DNA of 64,000 nt from Solicola gregarius (GTDB lineage Bacteria > Actinomycetota > Actinomycetes > Propionibacteriales > Nocardioidaceae). This document shows, in pieces, positions 25,059 to 36,060 of this stretch; position 1 is the first letter of the stretch; each line of letters starts with the position of its first letter. The notes under the pieces were generated by a model, which saw only the letters and a program-made list of their open reading frames with translations, had not been told where the DNA came from and did no database searches. The stretch covers positions 4,278,001 to 4,342,000 of the forward strand of contig NZ_CP094970.1 in the NCBI RefSeq assembly GCF_025790165.1, read 5' to 3'. Both the position numbers and the translations under genes were made by a program.

Positions 25059-27745
25059 ACCAGATCCGGCTCCCGTCCACGGGAGCGTCGCGCGGGCGCG
25101 CCGCGGACGTACTGCTGGGGACCCTGGCGCTGCTCGGCACGCTGGTGATCGTCGTCGGCGTCCCGGTCGCGTTGTGGTTGCTCGCCGGGCCGCCGTGGAA
25201 GCCCGAGGTCGACGACTCCCTCGTCGGTGAGGCGTCGGCGCGCGACGTCGTTGCGGTGTTGGCGATCGTGGTGTGGCTCGCCTGGCTGTACTTCTGCGTG
25301 TGCCTGGTCGTCGAGGCGTCCGCGGAGGCGCGCGGCGGCCGGCTCGCGCCGCGGCTGCTCGGGGGAGGTGCCGGTACGCAGGCGCTCGCCAGGCGGCTGG
25401 TCGCGGCGGTCGTACTGATCGGCGGCGCAACGACCGGTCCGGTGGTCAGCGCGCATGCGATATCCGTTCCGGCCGACCCGGGACCGGTTGCGGAGTTGAG
25501 CTCTGCGGGCACGGGCGCGCGGCCGACCGCGCGCGAGTCGGGTCCGGCGAATGAGTTTGTACCCGTCGAGCAGCGGCAGACCGACGGCATTGCGCCGTAC
25601 TACGACGTGCGACCGCCGGAAGGGCGCAACTACGAGACCCTGTGGGACATCGCCGACCGGTTCCTCGGCAGCGGTACGCGCTACAAGGAGATCCTCGACC
25701 TGAACCGAGGCGTCGTCCAGCCCGACGGCGCGACGCTGACCGGCACCGACCTGATCCGAGCAGGGTGGGTGCTCCGCCTACCGACCGACGCCCAGGGCGC
25801 GGGCCTGCGCATCGTCGACCACGACCTGGAGTCGCTCGAGCCCGCCGATGCGCCGTCGGAAAGCGACGAGGCCGACGACGCGGGCCCGACCGCGTGGGCG
25901 CCGCTGTTCGGCGCGGCCGGGGGCCTACTGGCTGCGGGGTTGGCGGCCGGACTGCGCCGCTATCGAGCGAGCGCGACCATCGGGGCCCTCGTCGGTAGGC
26001 GACTCGACCCTCCGCCCAACGGCGACGCGGCCCGCGCGCCCGAGGCGGCCCTGCGCAACGAGGCCGACGAGCCCGCGGCGAGGATGCTGAACCGCGGCCT
26101 GCGTGCTTGGACCGCCGGAGCGACGGACGGCGTTCCCCCGATCGCGCAGTGCTCGGTGTCGCCGACCGGGCTCGCGGTGTCCTTCCATGGCACGCCGTCC
26201 GCGGCGCCCTCGTACGGATGGAAGACCGCCCGCGACGGACGGGTGTGGACGATCGGCGACGCGGAGGCGGAGCGGCTCGGCGAGGCGTCGCCCGCACCCG
26301 CGCCGGGACTCGTGGCGTTCGGCGGTCGCGACGACGGATCGACACTGCTGATGGATCTCGACGCCTTCCGCGGCATCGTGAGCGTCGGCGGGGAGAGCCA
26401 TCGGGCACGCGCGGTCGCGATGAGCTTTGCGCTCGACACGGCCACCCACGCGTGGGCCGATCGGCGACAGGTGACGATGGTCGGGTTCGCCGACGACGTC
26501 ACGTCGGTCGCGGACGCCACGATCCGGGTGGTCGACGATCTCGCGCAGGCGATCGCCCCGCTCGAACGAGTGGCGGCCGAGCAGCGACAGGCGTGCTCGC
26601 GGGTCGGCGTACGCAGCGTGCACGACGCCCGCTTCACCCACGACGACCCACTGTTGTGGCAGCACCAGCTCGTTGTCTGCTCCGGCGTCCCGACGACCGA
26701 GACGTTGGGGGCGCTGCACGAGCTGGCGGCGGACCTTCGTACGTCGATCGCGGTCGTGGTCGTCGGCGACGTGCCGAGTGCCGCCGCGCGGCTCGTTGCC
26801 ACCGACGACGGGCGCCTGACGTGTGCACCGATCGGACTCGACGTACGCGCCCAGGGCATCGACGTCGCGGCGTACCGCGGGATCGTCGACGTGTACCAGC
26901 GCACGCAGTCCGACGAGTCGGGGTCGGACGGGCCGGACGGTCCCGAGGCGCTCGCGCCGGGCGTCGACGTCACCGACGTCGACGGTGCGCAATTCGACCC
27001 GTCGGCTCGACAGCCCGTCGAGGTGCGGTTGCTCGGGCCCGTGCGGGTGGACGGCGTCACCGAGATCTCCGAGCCGCGGCGCGACCTGCTGACCGAGATC
27101 GCGGCGTTCGTCGCGTTGCAGCCCGGTGGTGTCCATCCCGACACGCTCACGGCGGCGATCTGGCCGCGGGGCGTCCCCGACGCGACGCGCGACGCCGAGC
27201 TCGAACGCGTGACGACGTGGTTGGGCGCGGAGCGGTTCGGACTCGTCGACGGGCTCTGGCAGCTGCGCGGCCCGGGCGTACGAGTGGACTGGGACGTGTT
27301 CCGTGCGTACGTCGACCATGCCGAGCGGATGCCGCGCGAGGCGGAGCGGGCGTTGGGCGCGGCGCTCGACCTGGTTCGCGGGGAAGCATGGGCGGACCTG
27401 CCGACCGGGCGCTACGGCTGGCTCGCGTACGACTCGGCGCAGGTCCAGATCCCGGCGCTGGTCATCCGCACGGCCAGGCGACTGTCGGCGATGCTGGCCG
27501 ACCGCGGCGACGGCGAGGGCGCGCGCGACGCGCTGCTCCGTGGCCTCGACCTGGCGCCTGCGTCGGAGCAGCTGTGGTGCGACGCGCTACGGCTCGCCGA
27601 GCGGTTCGCGTCGCCGCGGGACATCAAGGTCGTGGCCGACGGCATGTATGCCGCCATCGCGCGCCACGGCTCGCCCCGCGGCGCGCGGCCCGAGACCGAC
27701 GCCCTGGTCGACAAGCTGCTGCCCGGCTATCGCCGCTCCGCCTGA
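25055..27745 (+). CDS. Membrane-bound LysM / SARP-type (wHTH plus BTAD) protein 1
   Basis: 896 residues, GTG in a GTGA overlap with the TadG-like gene. Two TM helices (~20-42 and ~66-88) and a third (~115-135) precede a LysM-like segment ('NYETLWDIADRFLGSG', 'ILDLNRGVVQPDGATL', 'WVLRLP', ~190-250). Another TM (~288-306) leads to a long mixed domain. The last ~270 residues start with 'VEVRLLGPVRVDG', the winged-helix start of SARP regulators, and end with a helical BTAD-type repeat domain. This puts an envelope-binding module outside and a regulator-like module inside. It is the final gene of the eccD-Tad operon. A paralog lies at 30551-33199. Confidence 0.75.
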   Translation: MNQIRLPSTGASRGRAADVLLGTLALLGTLVIVVGVPVALWLLAGPPWKPEVDDSLVGEASARDVVAVLAIVVWLAWLYFCVCLVVEASAEARGGRLAPRLLGGGAGTQALARRLVAAVVLIGGATTGPVVSAHAISVPADPGPVAELSSAGTGARPTARESGPANEFVPVEQRQTDGIAPYYDVRPPEGRNYETLWDIADRFLGSGTRYKEILDLNRGVVQPDGATLTGTDLIRAGWVLRLPTDAQGAGLRIVDHDLESLEPADAPSESDEADDAGPTAWAPLFGAAGGLLAAGLAAGLRRYRASATIGALVGRRLDPPPNGDAARAPEAALRNEADEPAARMLNRGLRAWTAGATDGVPPIAQCSVSPTGLAVSFHGTPSAAPSYGWKTARDGRVWTIGDAEAERLGEASPAPAPGLVAFGGRDDGSTLLMDLDAFRGIVSVGGESHRARAVAMSFALDTATHAWADRRQVTMVGFADDVTSVADATIRVVDDLAQAIAPLERVAAEQRQACSRVGVRSVHDARFTHDDPLLWQHQLVVCSGVPTTETLGALHELAADLRTSIAVVVVGDVPSAAARLVATDDGRLTCAPIGLDVRAQGIDVAAYRGIVDVYQRTQSDESGSDGPDGPEALAPGVDVTDVDGAQFDPSARQPVEVRLLGPVRVDGVTEISEPRRDLLTEIAAFVALQPGGVHPDTLTAAIWPRGVPDATRDAELERVTTWLGAERFGLVDGLWQLRGPGVRVDWDVFRAYVDHAERMPREAERALGAALDLVRGEAWADLPTGRYGWLAYDSAQVQIPALVIRTARRLSAMLADRGDGEGARDALLRGLDLAPASEQLWCDALRLAERFASPRDIKVVADGMYAAIARHGSPRGARPETDALVDKLLPGYRRSA

Positions 27746-27814
27746 GGTGGTTGACCGCTTGCTGCACGGTTGTTACGGTCAGTCACGTTTGGCTCCGGCG
27801 ACAGAGGTTCTATT

Positions 27815-28537
27815 ATGAGCAAGATTTTGCTGGGTGTGCTTGCGGGCGCCGCTATTCTGGCAACCGCGACATCCGCCGTAGCAGACAGAATTGTCGGCGG
27901 GCCTGACGATAATCGCCTTGTCGGGACGAATAGAGGCGATATGATGAGTGGAGGCAAGGGCGAGGACGTAATGCTGGGTCGGGGCGGCCGAGATCGCATT
28001 CGTGGTAACCTCGGCTTCGATGAGCTTTTCGGGGGAAAACGTGCCGACAAGATCGCGGGCGGCAATGGCCTGGACGACCTGTACGGACAGGCGGGTCGAG
28101 ATCGACTAACCGGCGGTCCGCGACAGGACGACCTGTTTGGCGGACCGGGGCGCGATCGGCTGTTCGGTGGGCGTGACGCTGATACGTTGCGTGGCGGTCC
28201 AGGTAATGATTACCTCCGTGCTGGTCCCCGGAAGCACAGCACGTTGTATGGAGGGAAGGGCGACGACAATTTCAGCGTGACCGGCTGGCTCACGGTGAAG
28301 GGAGGACCTGGCCGCGAGACCTTTAAGGCATCCCGGCTCAAGACTGCGTCGCAAAGCGCGTTTTATGGTGGCGCTGGGCACGACAAACTCGACTTAAAGC
28401 GGTTCAAGGGATTCTTTGTTGGATATATGGACGACGGTCAGCGGGACGTAATTAAGTGTGGACCCGGCCTCGAGGGCATCGACATAGATCGGCATGATGT
28501 CGTGCTATACATCAAGGCTTGCAGTGCGCTCTCCTAA
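27815..28537 (+). CDS. Secreted RTX-like (hemolysin-type calcium-binding repeat) protein
   Basis: 240 residues, ATG with AGAGG upstream. A signal peptide ('ILLGVLAGAAILATATSAVA', cut before DRIVGG) is followed by about ten glycine/aspartate-rich nonapeptides of the type GGxGxDxLx ('GGKGEDVML', 'GGPGRDRLF', 'GGPGNDYLR'). The C-terminal ~60 residues are different and contain two cysteines that may pair. Such repeats fold into a calcium-filled beta-roll after export. Codon use is visibly less GC-biased than in the neighbours. No enzyme domain is seen, so a surface or matrix role is possible. Confidence 0.8.
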   Translation: MSKILLGVLAGAAILATATSAVADRIVGGPDDNRLVGTNRGDMMSGGKGEDVMLGRGGRDRIRGNLGFDELFGGKRADKIAGGNGLDDLYGQAGRDRLTGGPRQDDLFGGPGRDRLFGGRDADTLRGGPGNDYLRAGPRKHSTLYGGKGDDNFSVTGWLTVKGGPGRETFKASRLKTASQSAFYGGAGHDKLDLKRFKGFFVGYMDDGQRDVIKCGPGLEGIDIDRHDVVLYIKACSALS

Positions 28538-28793
28538 CGCCTCAGCGGACAGATGCCCGCGATGCGAGCCGCGGCGAACTGTCACCGGGTGATGGTGGTT
28601 CCGACTCGCATCGGCTGTGTGGCACGCTGCGCCTCCACAATGGCTGCGTTCGCCGAGGGGTGGTTGCCGTACGCAACCTCACTCGAAATCGATTCGCGAA
28701 CACCGGCGCCCGCCACGTAGGCTATGCAGTTGGCCGCCACACCCATTCGCGCGGCCGCGCCCACGTACGTACGTTGCCTACCGGAGCCCTGCC

Positions 28794-30392
<1,599 letters not shown>

Positions 30393-30550
30393 TCCGCACG
30401 ATTTTGGCCCATAGCGCCCGATCGATCGCCATGAACGGGTCGTTTCGCCCGAATCCGGGGAGGGGAGGGTGTGCGTGACCCCATTTCCGGCCATGATGGA
30501 AGGGTGCGCCTCACTGCGTACGCACGCACCGACCCCGACGGGAGCATGAC

Positions 30551-33199
30551 GTGACGACCCCAGCTCAGCGGATGCGAGGCCTCGCGGCCCTGGTCGCGCT
30601 CGCCGTCCTGATCGCCGGCGTGCCATGGGCGCTGTGGACGTACGCCGGTGGGGCCCCGTGGGACGCGGTGGCCGAGCCCGGCGACTGGCTGAGCAGTGAG
30701 CTCGACGACTCGGCGATCGTCTCCATCCTCACGCTGGTGATGTGGGCGGCGTGGGCGTACTTCGTCGTCTGCGTGGCCGTCGAGGTCGTACGCGCGCGCC
30801 AGGACCGTCCGGCGCCGAGCGGCGGCGTCGGTGCCCAACCGCTCGCCCGTCGGCTCGTCGCGTCGGTGCTCCTGCTGATCGGTACGGCGACGATCTCGGC
30901 ACCGGCCGCCACCGCGGCGACCGGCGGCGGCGCGGGTCCGGGAGACGTGCCCGCGGTCCAGCAGAGCGTCCAGGCGGCGTTCGACAAGATCGACGCGGCA
31001 CAGCAGCGCGTACCTGCCAACGCGCAGGCCGCGACCGGCGTCCCCGGCGGCAGCGCGCTCGCCCAGGAGCTCCCGACCGGAGCGCAGGCACAGACCGGGC
31101 TCGCGTACTACGTGCAGCCGCCGCATGCGGGCAACTACGACTGTCTCTGGGACATCGCCGACCGCACCCTCGGTGACCCACTGCGGTGGCGCGAGATCTA
31201 CCAGCTGAACAAGGGCGTCCTGCAGGAGGACGGCAACCGGCTGATCGACCCCGACCTGATCTACCCCGGCTGGCAGATGCGCCTGCCCGACGACGCGCGT
31301 GGCCCCAACGTCATCCGGCCCGACGGACAGCCGGTCGGTCCGTCGCAGGGCGACGACAAGGGCGCGGCCCACCAGGGCCCGGGCACCCAACAGCAGGGTG
31401 ACACCGGGGCCGACGTCGCATCCGAGGGTGCCACCTCGGCGACCTCGACCCGCCCGACCGGTGGTGAGAACCACTCGACGCTGTACGCCCAGCTCGGCCT
31501 CGGCGGCGGCCTGATCGCGGCCGGCCTGCTGTGGGGCCTCCGACGTCAGCGCGGATGGAACGGCGGCGACCCACCGGGGCGTGGCGCACCGTTCGACGAG
31601 GAGCACTCGCTGCAGCTTCGCGCCGACCGGCCGTCGGCGTTGTTCGCCGACCGGGCGATGCGGTCGATGGGCACGCACGAATCCGGGGTACGCCCCAGCG
31701 TCGCGCGTCTCGGCGCCGACCGGATGAGCGTACGGTTCGACGGCGTGGCGGGCCCACCGGCGAAGGGCTGGCTCCCCGGCGCCGACGCGTACGAGTGGAC
31801 GACGACTGCGGACGCGCTCACCCGCGAGCACCTCGAGGGCCCGTCCGCGGCGCCACAGTTGGCGTGCATCGGGGTCGACGGTGGCGAGCAGGTGCTGGTC
31901 AACCTCGCGGCGGCCGGCGGAGTCGTCGCGGTGAGCGGCGATCGCAGGGTGGCGACCGAGATGGCGCGGTCGATCGTCATCGACCTCGCGACCCATGCCT
32001 GGGCCGACGTGATCGAGGTGATCGCGGTCGGGTTCCATGAGGACCTGCTGCCCCTCGGCGGTGGCCGGCTGCGCCAGTTCTCGACGCTCGACGACGCGAT
32101 CTCGCACGTACGCGGGTCGGTGCAGCACCGGCTCAGTGAGCGCGTGATCGTGTCGGCCGACGAGCCGTCGCGCACACAGCTCGCCATCCTGACCGGGTTC
32201 GCCACCGACCGGCAGAACCCGATCGGTGTGTTCTGCTGCGGCGAGGTGGAACGAGCGGGTCTGCGCCTGTCGGCCAATGCCGACGGCGTCGTCGTACCGG
32301 CGGGTTGGGGCATGGCGCTCAACGCACAGCGGCTGCCGGCAGCGAGCATTCCGCCCCTGGTCGCGCTGTACGGACAAGAGATCGCGCCGGTCGAGTCGGA
32401 GTCGCCCCAGGCGGTACCCGGGTACGACCCCTGGGTCGCCGACCCGGGTGCAGGCGTGGTCGCCGACATTCAGGTGCTCGGCGACCTGCGGGTCGACGCG
32501 GTCGGTGAGATCGACGACGAACGCCTCCCGCTCTCGACCGAGATCGTCGTCTGCCTGGCGCTGCACCCGGAGGGCGTGCACCAGCGCGTCCTCGAAGGCA
32601 TGCTGTGGCCGCGTGGTGCCTCCGACGATGTCGTCTCGGCGGCGCTCGAGACTGCGCAGACGTGGCTGACCGCACCGGGTGGCGCCTCCGCCGTGACCGG
32701 CACCGATGGGCGCTGGTTCCTGGACCTGAGCCGGGTGCGGGTCGACTGGCACGTCCTCACGATGTGCAACGTCGACCTCGCACGCAGCGGGCTCGCGTCG
32801 GCGGCGGACGGCCTGCGGTACGTGACCGGTGCCCCGCTCGCGGAGCTGCCCGCAGAGCGGTACGCGTGGGTACGCCCGGAGCTGACGCGACGGATGCGAG
32901 AGACCGTTGTGTCGATCGCGGAGACGGCGGCTGTCTCGGCGAGCGACCACGGCCGTCCTCGCGAGGCCGTCGACGCGCTGCGTGCAGGCCTGCGCGGCGT
33001 ACCCGACGCGGAGGTGCTGTGGCGGCGGATGCTGCGCCTCGCGGCGGCGGCAGACACCGACGTTGCCGGCCTCGTCGACGAGATGTTCGCGACGCTCGGA
33101 CGCTGTGGCTCGCCGCGGGGTCCGGAGGGCAGCACGCTCGCCCTCGTGGACGACCTGCTGCCGAACCGCCCACGCCCGGGAGCCGAGCTCTCCGCCTGA
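30551..33199 (+). CDS. Membrane-bound LysM / SARP-type (wHTH plus BTAD) protein 2
   Basis: 882 residues from a GTG at 30551. Same architecture as 25055-27745: two N-terminal TM helices (~10-30 and ~58-80), a third near 100-120, a LysM-like segment ('NYDCLWDIADRTLGDPLRWR', 'YQLNKGVLQEDGNRL', 'PGWQMRLPDD'), a TM near 315, a mixed central domain, then 'ADIQVLGDLRVDAVGEI' and a BTAD-like helical end. The low-complexity Gln/Gly stretch before the TM differs. Paralogy to the Tad-operon gene is clear. It is alone here, outside the operon, next to an ABC-F gene. Confidence 0.72.
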   Translation: MTTPAQRMRGLAALVALAVLIAGVPWALWTYAGGAPWDAVAEPGDWLSSELDDSAIVSILTLVMWAAWAYFVVCVAVEVVRARQDRPAPSGGVGAQPLARRLVASVLLLIGTATISAPAATAATGGGAGPGDVPAVQQSVQAAFDKIDAAQQRVPANAQAATGVPGGSALAQELPTGAQAQTGLAYYVQPPHAGNYDCLWDIADRTLGDPLRWREIYQLNKGVLQEDGNRLIDPDLIYPGWQMRLPDDARGPNVIRPDGQPVGPSQGDDKGAAHQGPGTQQQGDTGADVASEGATSATSTRPTGGENHSTLYAQLGLGGGLIAAGLLWGLRRQRGWNGGDPPGRGAPFDEEHSLQLRADRPSALFADRAMRSMGTHESGVRPSVARLGADRMSVRFDGVAGPPAKGWLPGADAYEWTTTADALTREHLEGPSAAPQLACIGVDGGEQVLVNLAAAGGVVAVSGDRRVATEMARSIVIDLATHAWADVIEVIAVGFHEDLLPLGGGRLRQFSTLDDAISHVRGSVQHRLSERVIVSADEPSRTQLAILTGFATDRQNPIGVFCCGEVERAGLRLSANADGVVVPAGWGMALNAQRLPAASIPPLVALYGQEIAPVESESPQAVPGYDPWVADPGAGVVADIQVLGDLRVDAVGEIDDERLPLSTEIVVCLALHPEGVHQRVLEGMLWPRGASDDVVSAALETAQTWLTAPGGASAVTGTDGRWFLDLSRVRVDWHVLTMCNVDLARSGLASAADGLRYVTGAPLAELPAERYAWVRPELTRRMRETVVSIAETAAVSASDHGRPREAVDALRAGLRGVPDAEVLWRRMLRLAAAADTDVAGLVDEMFATLGRCGSPRGPEGSTLALVDDLLPNRPRPGAELSA

Positions 33200-33201
33200 C
33201 C

Positions 33202-33300
33202 ACGCTGACGAGAGAGTTCTGGCCCCTCGAGGAGAGAGTTCCGGCCCAGCGCTCCGACCAGAAGTCTCTCCTCGGCGGGCCTGGATCCTCTCGTCAGCGT
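33202..33300. repeat. Multi-unit inverted repeat, family of GAGGAGAG..GGCCC (copy 1)
   Basis: Two direct units (GACGAGAGAGTTCTGGCCC, GAGGAGAGAGTTCCGGCCC) are followed by two inverted units. The outer arms ACGCTGACGAGAG and CTCTCGTCAGCGT pair perfectly, so the 99 bases can form one long hairpin. It begins three bases after the stop of the LysM/SARP gene. Same family as 62588-62719. Confidence 0.7.
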
Positions 33301-33355
33301 TGGTGGGAATGTAATTGGGATTACGTCGGTTGAAATCCACCGGGAGGTGAGGCCG

Positions 33356-35224
33356 ATGAACCCCGGCACCTGGCGTTCGATGACGAACGATCCGTCCGTT
33401 CTGCGACAGCGCGTCGCACCCGGCACGACCCGGCGCATCCTGCAGTACGCGCGCCCGTACCGCGCCCAGATCACGGCGTTCCTGGTGCTCGTCGTGCTCA
33501 CGGCAGGCCTGACGGTCGCGACACCGCTGCTGTTCAAGTCGATCATCGACGACGGCGTCGTACCCGGTGACACGTCGGTCGTGGTGATCCTGTCGAGCAT
33601 CGTCGCACTGCTCGCGTTCATCGAGGCGGGGCTCGCGCTCGCGCAGCGGTACTTCTCCGCACGTCTCGGCGAGGGGCTGATCTACGACCTGCGATCTGAG
33701 GTCTTCGACCACGTGCAGCGGATGCCGCTCTCGTTCTTCACCCGCAGCCAGACCGGCGCGCTCGTCTCCCGCCTCAACAACGACGTGATCGGTGCACAAC
33801 GGGCCTTCACCTCGACGCTGTCCGGAGTCGTCTCGAACGTCATCAGCCTCGCGCTGGTCGTCGGTACCATGCTGATCCTGTCGTGGCAGATCACCCTCGT
33901 CGCATTCCTGCTCGTACCGATCTTCCTGTTCCCCGCCAAGTGGGCGGGGAAGCGCCTGTCCGGCCTGACCCGGGAGCAGATGGAGGTCAACGCCGACCTC
34001 GGCGGCACGATGACCGAGCGCTTCCAGGTCGGCGGCGCGATGACGGTCAAGCTGTTCGGCCGCCCGGACGAGGAGCGCGACGGCTTCGACGGCCAGGCCG
34101 CGCGTGTACGCGATCTCGGCGTACGCATCGCGATGACCAGCCGGATCTTCTTCTCCGCAATGACTCTGGTCGCCGCGCTCGCGACCGCACTCGTGTACGG
34201 CATCGGCGGTGTGATGGGCATCAACGGTGTCCTCACCGTCGGTACGCTGCTCGCGCTCGCCGCCCTGATGGGCCGGCTGTACGGGCCGCTGACGTCGCTG
34301 ACCAACGTGCACGTCGACATCATGACGGCGCTGGTCAGCTTCGAGCGGGTCTTCGAGGTGCTCGACCTGCCGCAGACGATCCGCGATGCCGACAATGCCG
34401 TCGATCTCCCCGACGACGCACCCGCGAGTGTCGAGCTCGACCAGGTTCATTTCGGCTACGACGACGCCGAGGCGTCGCTCGCCAGCCTCGAAGGGGTTGC
34501 CAGGTCGGGGCAGTCGCCGAGCGGCGAGGTCTTGCACGACATCTCGTTTGCCATCGAGCCCGGTGAGATGGTCGCCCTCGTGGGCCACTCGGGTGCCGGC
34601 AAGACGACGGTCAGCGCGTTGCTCGCGCGGCTCTACGACGTCGACTCCGGCGCCGTGCTGGTCGGCGGCCGCGACGTACGCCAGCTGCGCCAGGACTCGC
34701 TGCGCGACACGATCGGCTACGTCGCCCAGGATCCCTTCATGTTCCACGACACGATTCGCGCCAACCTGCTGTACGCGTCGCCCGACGCGACCGACGACCA
34801 GATGCGTGCGGCACTGTCCGATGCGCAGATCCTCGACCTGGTCGACGCCTTGCCCGACGGTCTCGACACAGTCGTCGGCGACCGTGGGCACCGGCTGTCG
34901 GGAGGCGAGCGGCAGCGGCTGGCGATCGCCCGGCTGATGCTCAAGGGGCCGCGCGTCGTCGTGCTCGACGAGGCGACGGCACACCTCGACTCCGAGTCGG
35001 AGCGTGCCGTGCAGGCAGCCCTCGACCGCGCACTCGCCGGACGTACTTCGCTGGTGATCGCGCACCGGCTCTCGACGGTACGCAACGCCGACTCGATCGT
35101 CGTCCTCGACGCCGGTCGCGTGGTCGAGCAGGGCACGCACACGGAGCTGCTCGCCCGCGAGGGTACGTACGCCGAGCTCTACCGCACCCAGTTCGCAACA
35201 GAGACCATTGGTGCCGCCGGCTGA
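33356..35224 (+). CDS. ABC exporter, fused membrane and ATPase domains
   Basis: 622 residues. The ATG at 33356 is preferred over the GTG at 33347 because GGGAGG (33342-33347) is correctly spaced for it. Residues ~30-320 carry six TM helices of the type I exporter fold. The ATPase part has Walker A 'GHSGAGKTT', Q-loop 'YVAQDPFMF', signature 'LSGGERQRLAIARL', Walker B 'RVVVLDEATAHLD' and the H-loop 'IAHRLST'. Works as a homodimer or with another half transporter. Substrate unknown; drug or lipid export is the usual role. No partner half-transporter is adjacent. Confidence 0.92.
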   Translation: MNPGTWRSMTNDPSVLRQRVAPGTTRRILQYARPYRAQITAFLVLVVLTAGLTVATPLLFKSIIDDGVVPGDTSVVVILSSIVALLAFIEAGLALAQRYFSARLGEGLIYDLRSEVFDHVQRMPLSFFTRSQTGALVSRLNNDVIGAQRAFTSTLSGVVSNVISLALVVGTMLILSWQITLVAFLLVPIFLFPAKWAGKRLSGLTREQMEVNADLGGTMTERFQVGGAMTVKLFGRPDEERDGFDGQAARVRDLGVRIAMTSRIFFSAMTLVAALATALVYGIGGVMGINGVLTVGTLLALAALMGRLYGPLTSLTNVHVDIMTALVSFERVFEVLDLPQTIRDADNAVDLPDDAPASVELDQVHFGYDDAEASLASLEGVARSGQSPSGEVLHDISFAIEPGEMVALVGHSGAGKTTVSALLARLYDVDSGAVLVGGRDVRQLRQDSLRDTIGYVAQDPFMFHDTIRANLLYASPDATDDQMRAALSDAQILDLVDALPDGLDTVVGDRGHRLSGGERQRLAIARLMLKGPRVVVLDEATAHLDSESERAVQAALDRALAGRTSLVIAHRLSTVRNADSIVVLDAGRVVEQGTHTELLAREGTYAELYRTQFATETIGAAG

Positions 35225-35290
35225 CCTTGACGCCGTCGTCGATGCCGACTCGGCGTCGCTCGCGAAAGGCGGCATGGCAGGCTGACCCGC

Positions 35291-36046
35291 ATGGACCTTG
35301 GACTCGCGGACTCCGTCTTCATCGTCACCGGCGGCTCGCGAGGTCTTGGCCGGGCGACCGCCGAGGTGCTGGTCGCCGAGGGCGCCCGCGTCGTGCTCTC
35401 CGGGCGGACCGAGGAGTACGTCGAGAAGGCCGTTCACGAGCTGGGGGAGCAGTGCGTCGGCGTCGTGGCCGACAACGCCGATCCGAAGAGCGCGGAAATG
35501 CTCGTCGGCGAGGCACAGCGGTCTTTCGGTCGGCTCGACGGGGCACTGATCAGCGTCGGAGGCCCGATGCGGGGTGCCGTCACGGAGATCTCCGACGACC
35601 AGTGGCGAGAGGCCTTCGAGAACGTGTTCGTCGGTGGACTCCGGCTGGCGCGTACGGTCGCCGCGGCCGTCGGCGCCGGCGGGTCGATCGCGTTCGTACT
35701 GTCGACGTCGGTACGCGCGCCGCTCGACGGCATGGCGATCTCCAACGGCTTGCGCCCCGGTCTCGCTATGGCCGCGAAGAGCCTCGCCGACGAGCTCGGG
35801 CCGCAGGGCATCCGGGTCAACAGCCTGCTCCCGGCCCGGGTCGAGACCGAGCGAGTGCGGTGGATGGACGAGCAGGCCGATGATCCCCAGTGGTCGAAGG
35901 ACGCGCGCGTACGACGGATCCCGTTACGGCGTTACGGGGTTCCGGAGGAGTTCGGCCGGGTCGCCGCGTTCGTGCTTTCACCGGCTGCCTCGTACGTGTC
36001 CGGCGCGGCGGTTCCCGTCGACGGCGGCGCCCTCCGGACGCTCTGA
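35291..36046 (+). CDS. Short-chain dehydrogenase-like protein lacking the YxxxK catalytic pair
   Basis: 251 residues. The Rossmann start 'VTGGSRGLGRATAEVL' and the C-terminal 'YVSGAAVPVDGGALRTL' are typical SDR. In the active site, where SDRs have Y-x-x-x-K, the sequence is 'SNGLR' in 'MAISNGLRPGLAMAAKSLA', so both tyrosine and lysine are replaced. The catalytic serine region 'VLSTSVRAPL' remains. A known atypical SDR subgroup has this 'SNxLR' form; its chemistry is unclear. Followed 14 bases later by the LysR gene and convergent to the transport/aldolase operon. Confidence 0.85.
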   Translation: MDLGLADSVFIVTGGSRGLGRATAEVLVAEGARVVLSGRTEEYVEKAVHELGEQCVGVVADNADPKSAEMLVGEAQRSFGRLDGALISVGGPMRGAVTEISDDQWREAFENVFVGGLRLARTVAAAVGAGGSIAFVLSTSVRAPLDGMAISNGLRPGLAMAAKSLADELGPQGIRVNSLLPARVETERVRWMDEQADDPQWSKDARVRRIPLRRYGVPEEFGRVAAFVLSPAASYVSGAAVPVDGGALRTL

Positions 36047-36060
36047 GACGGCCGGTCACG

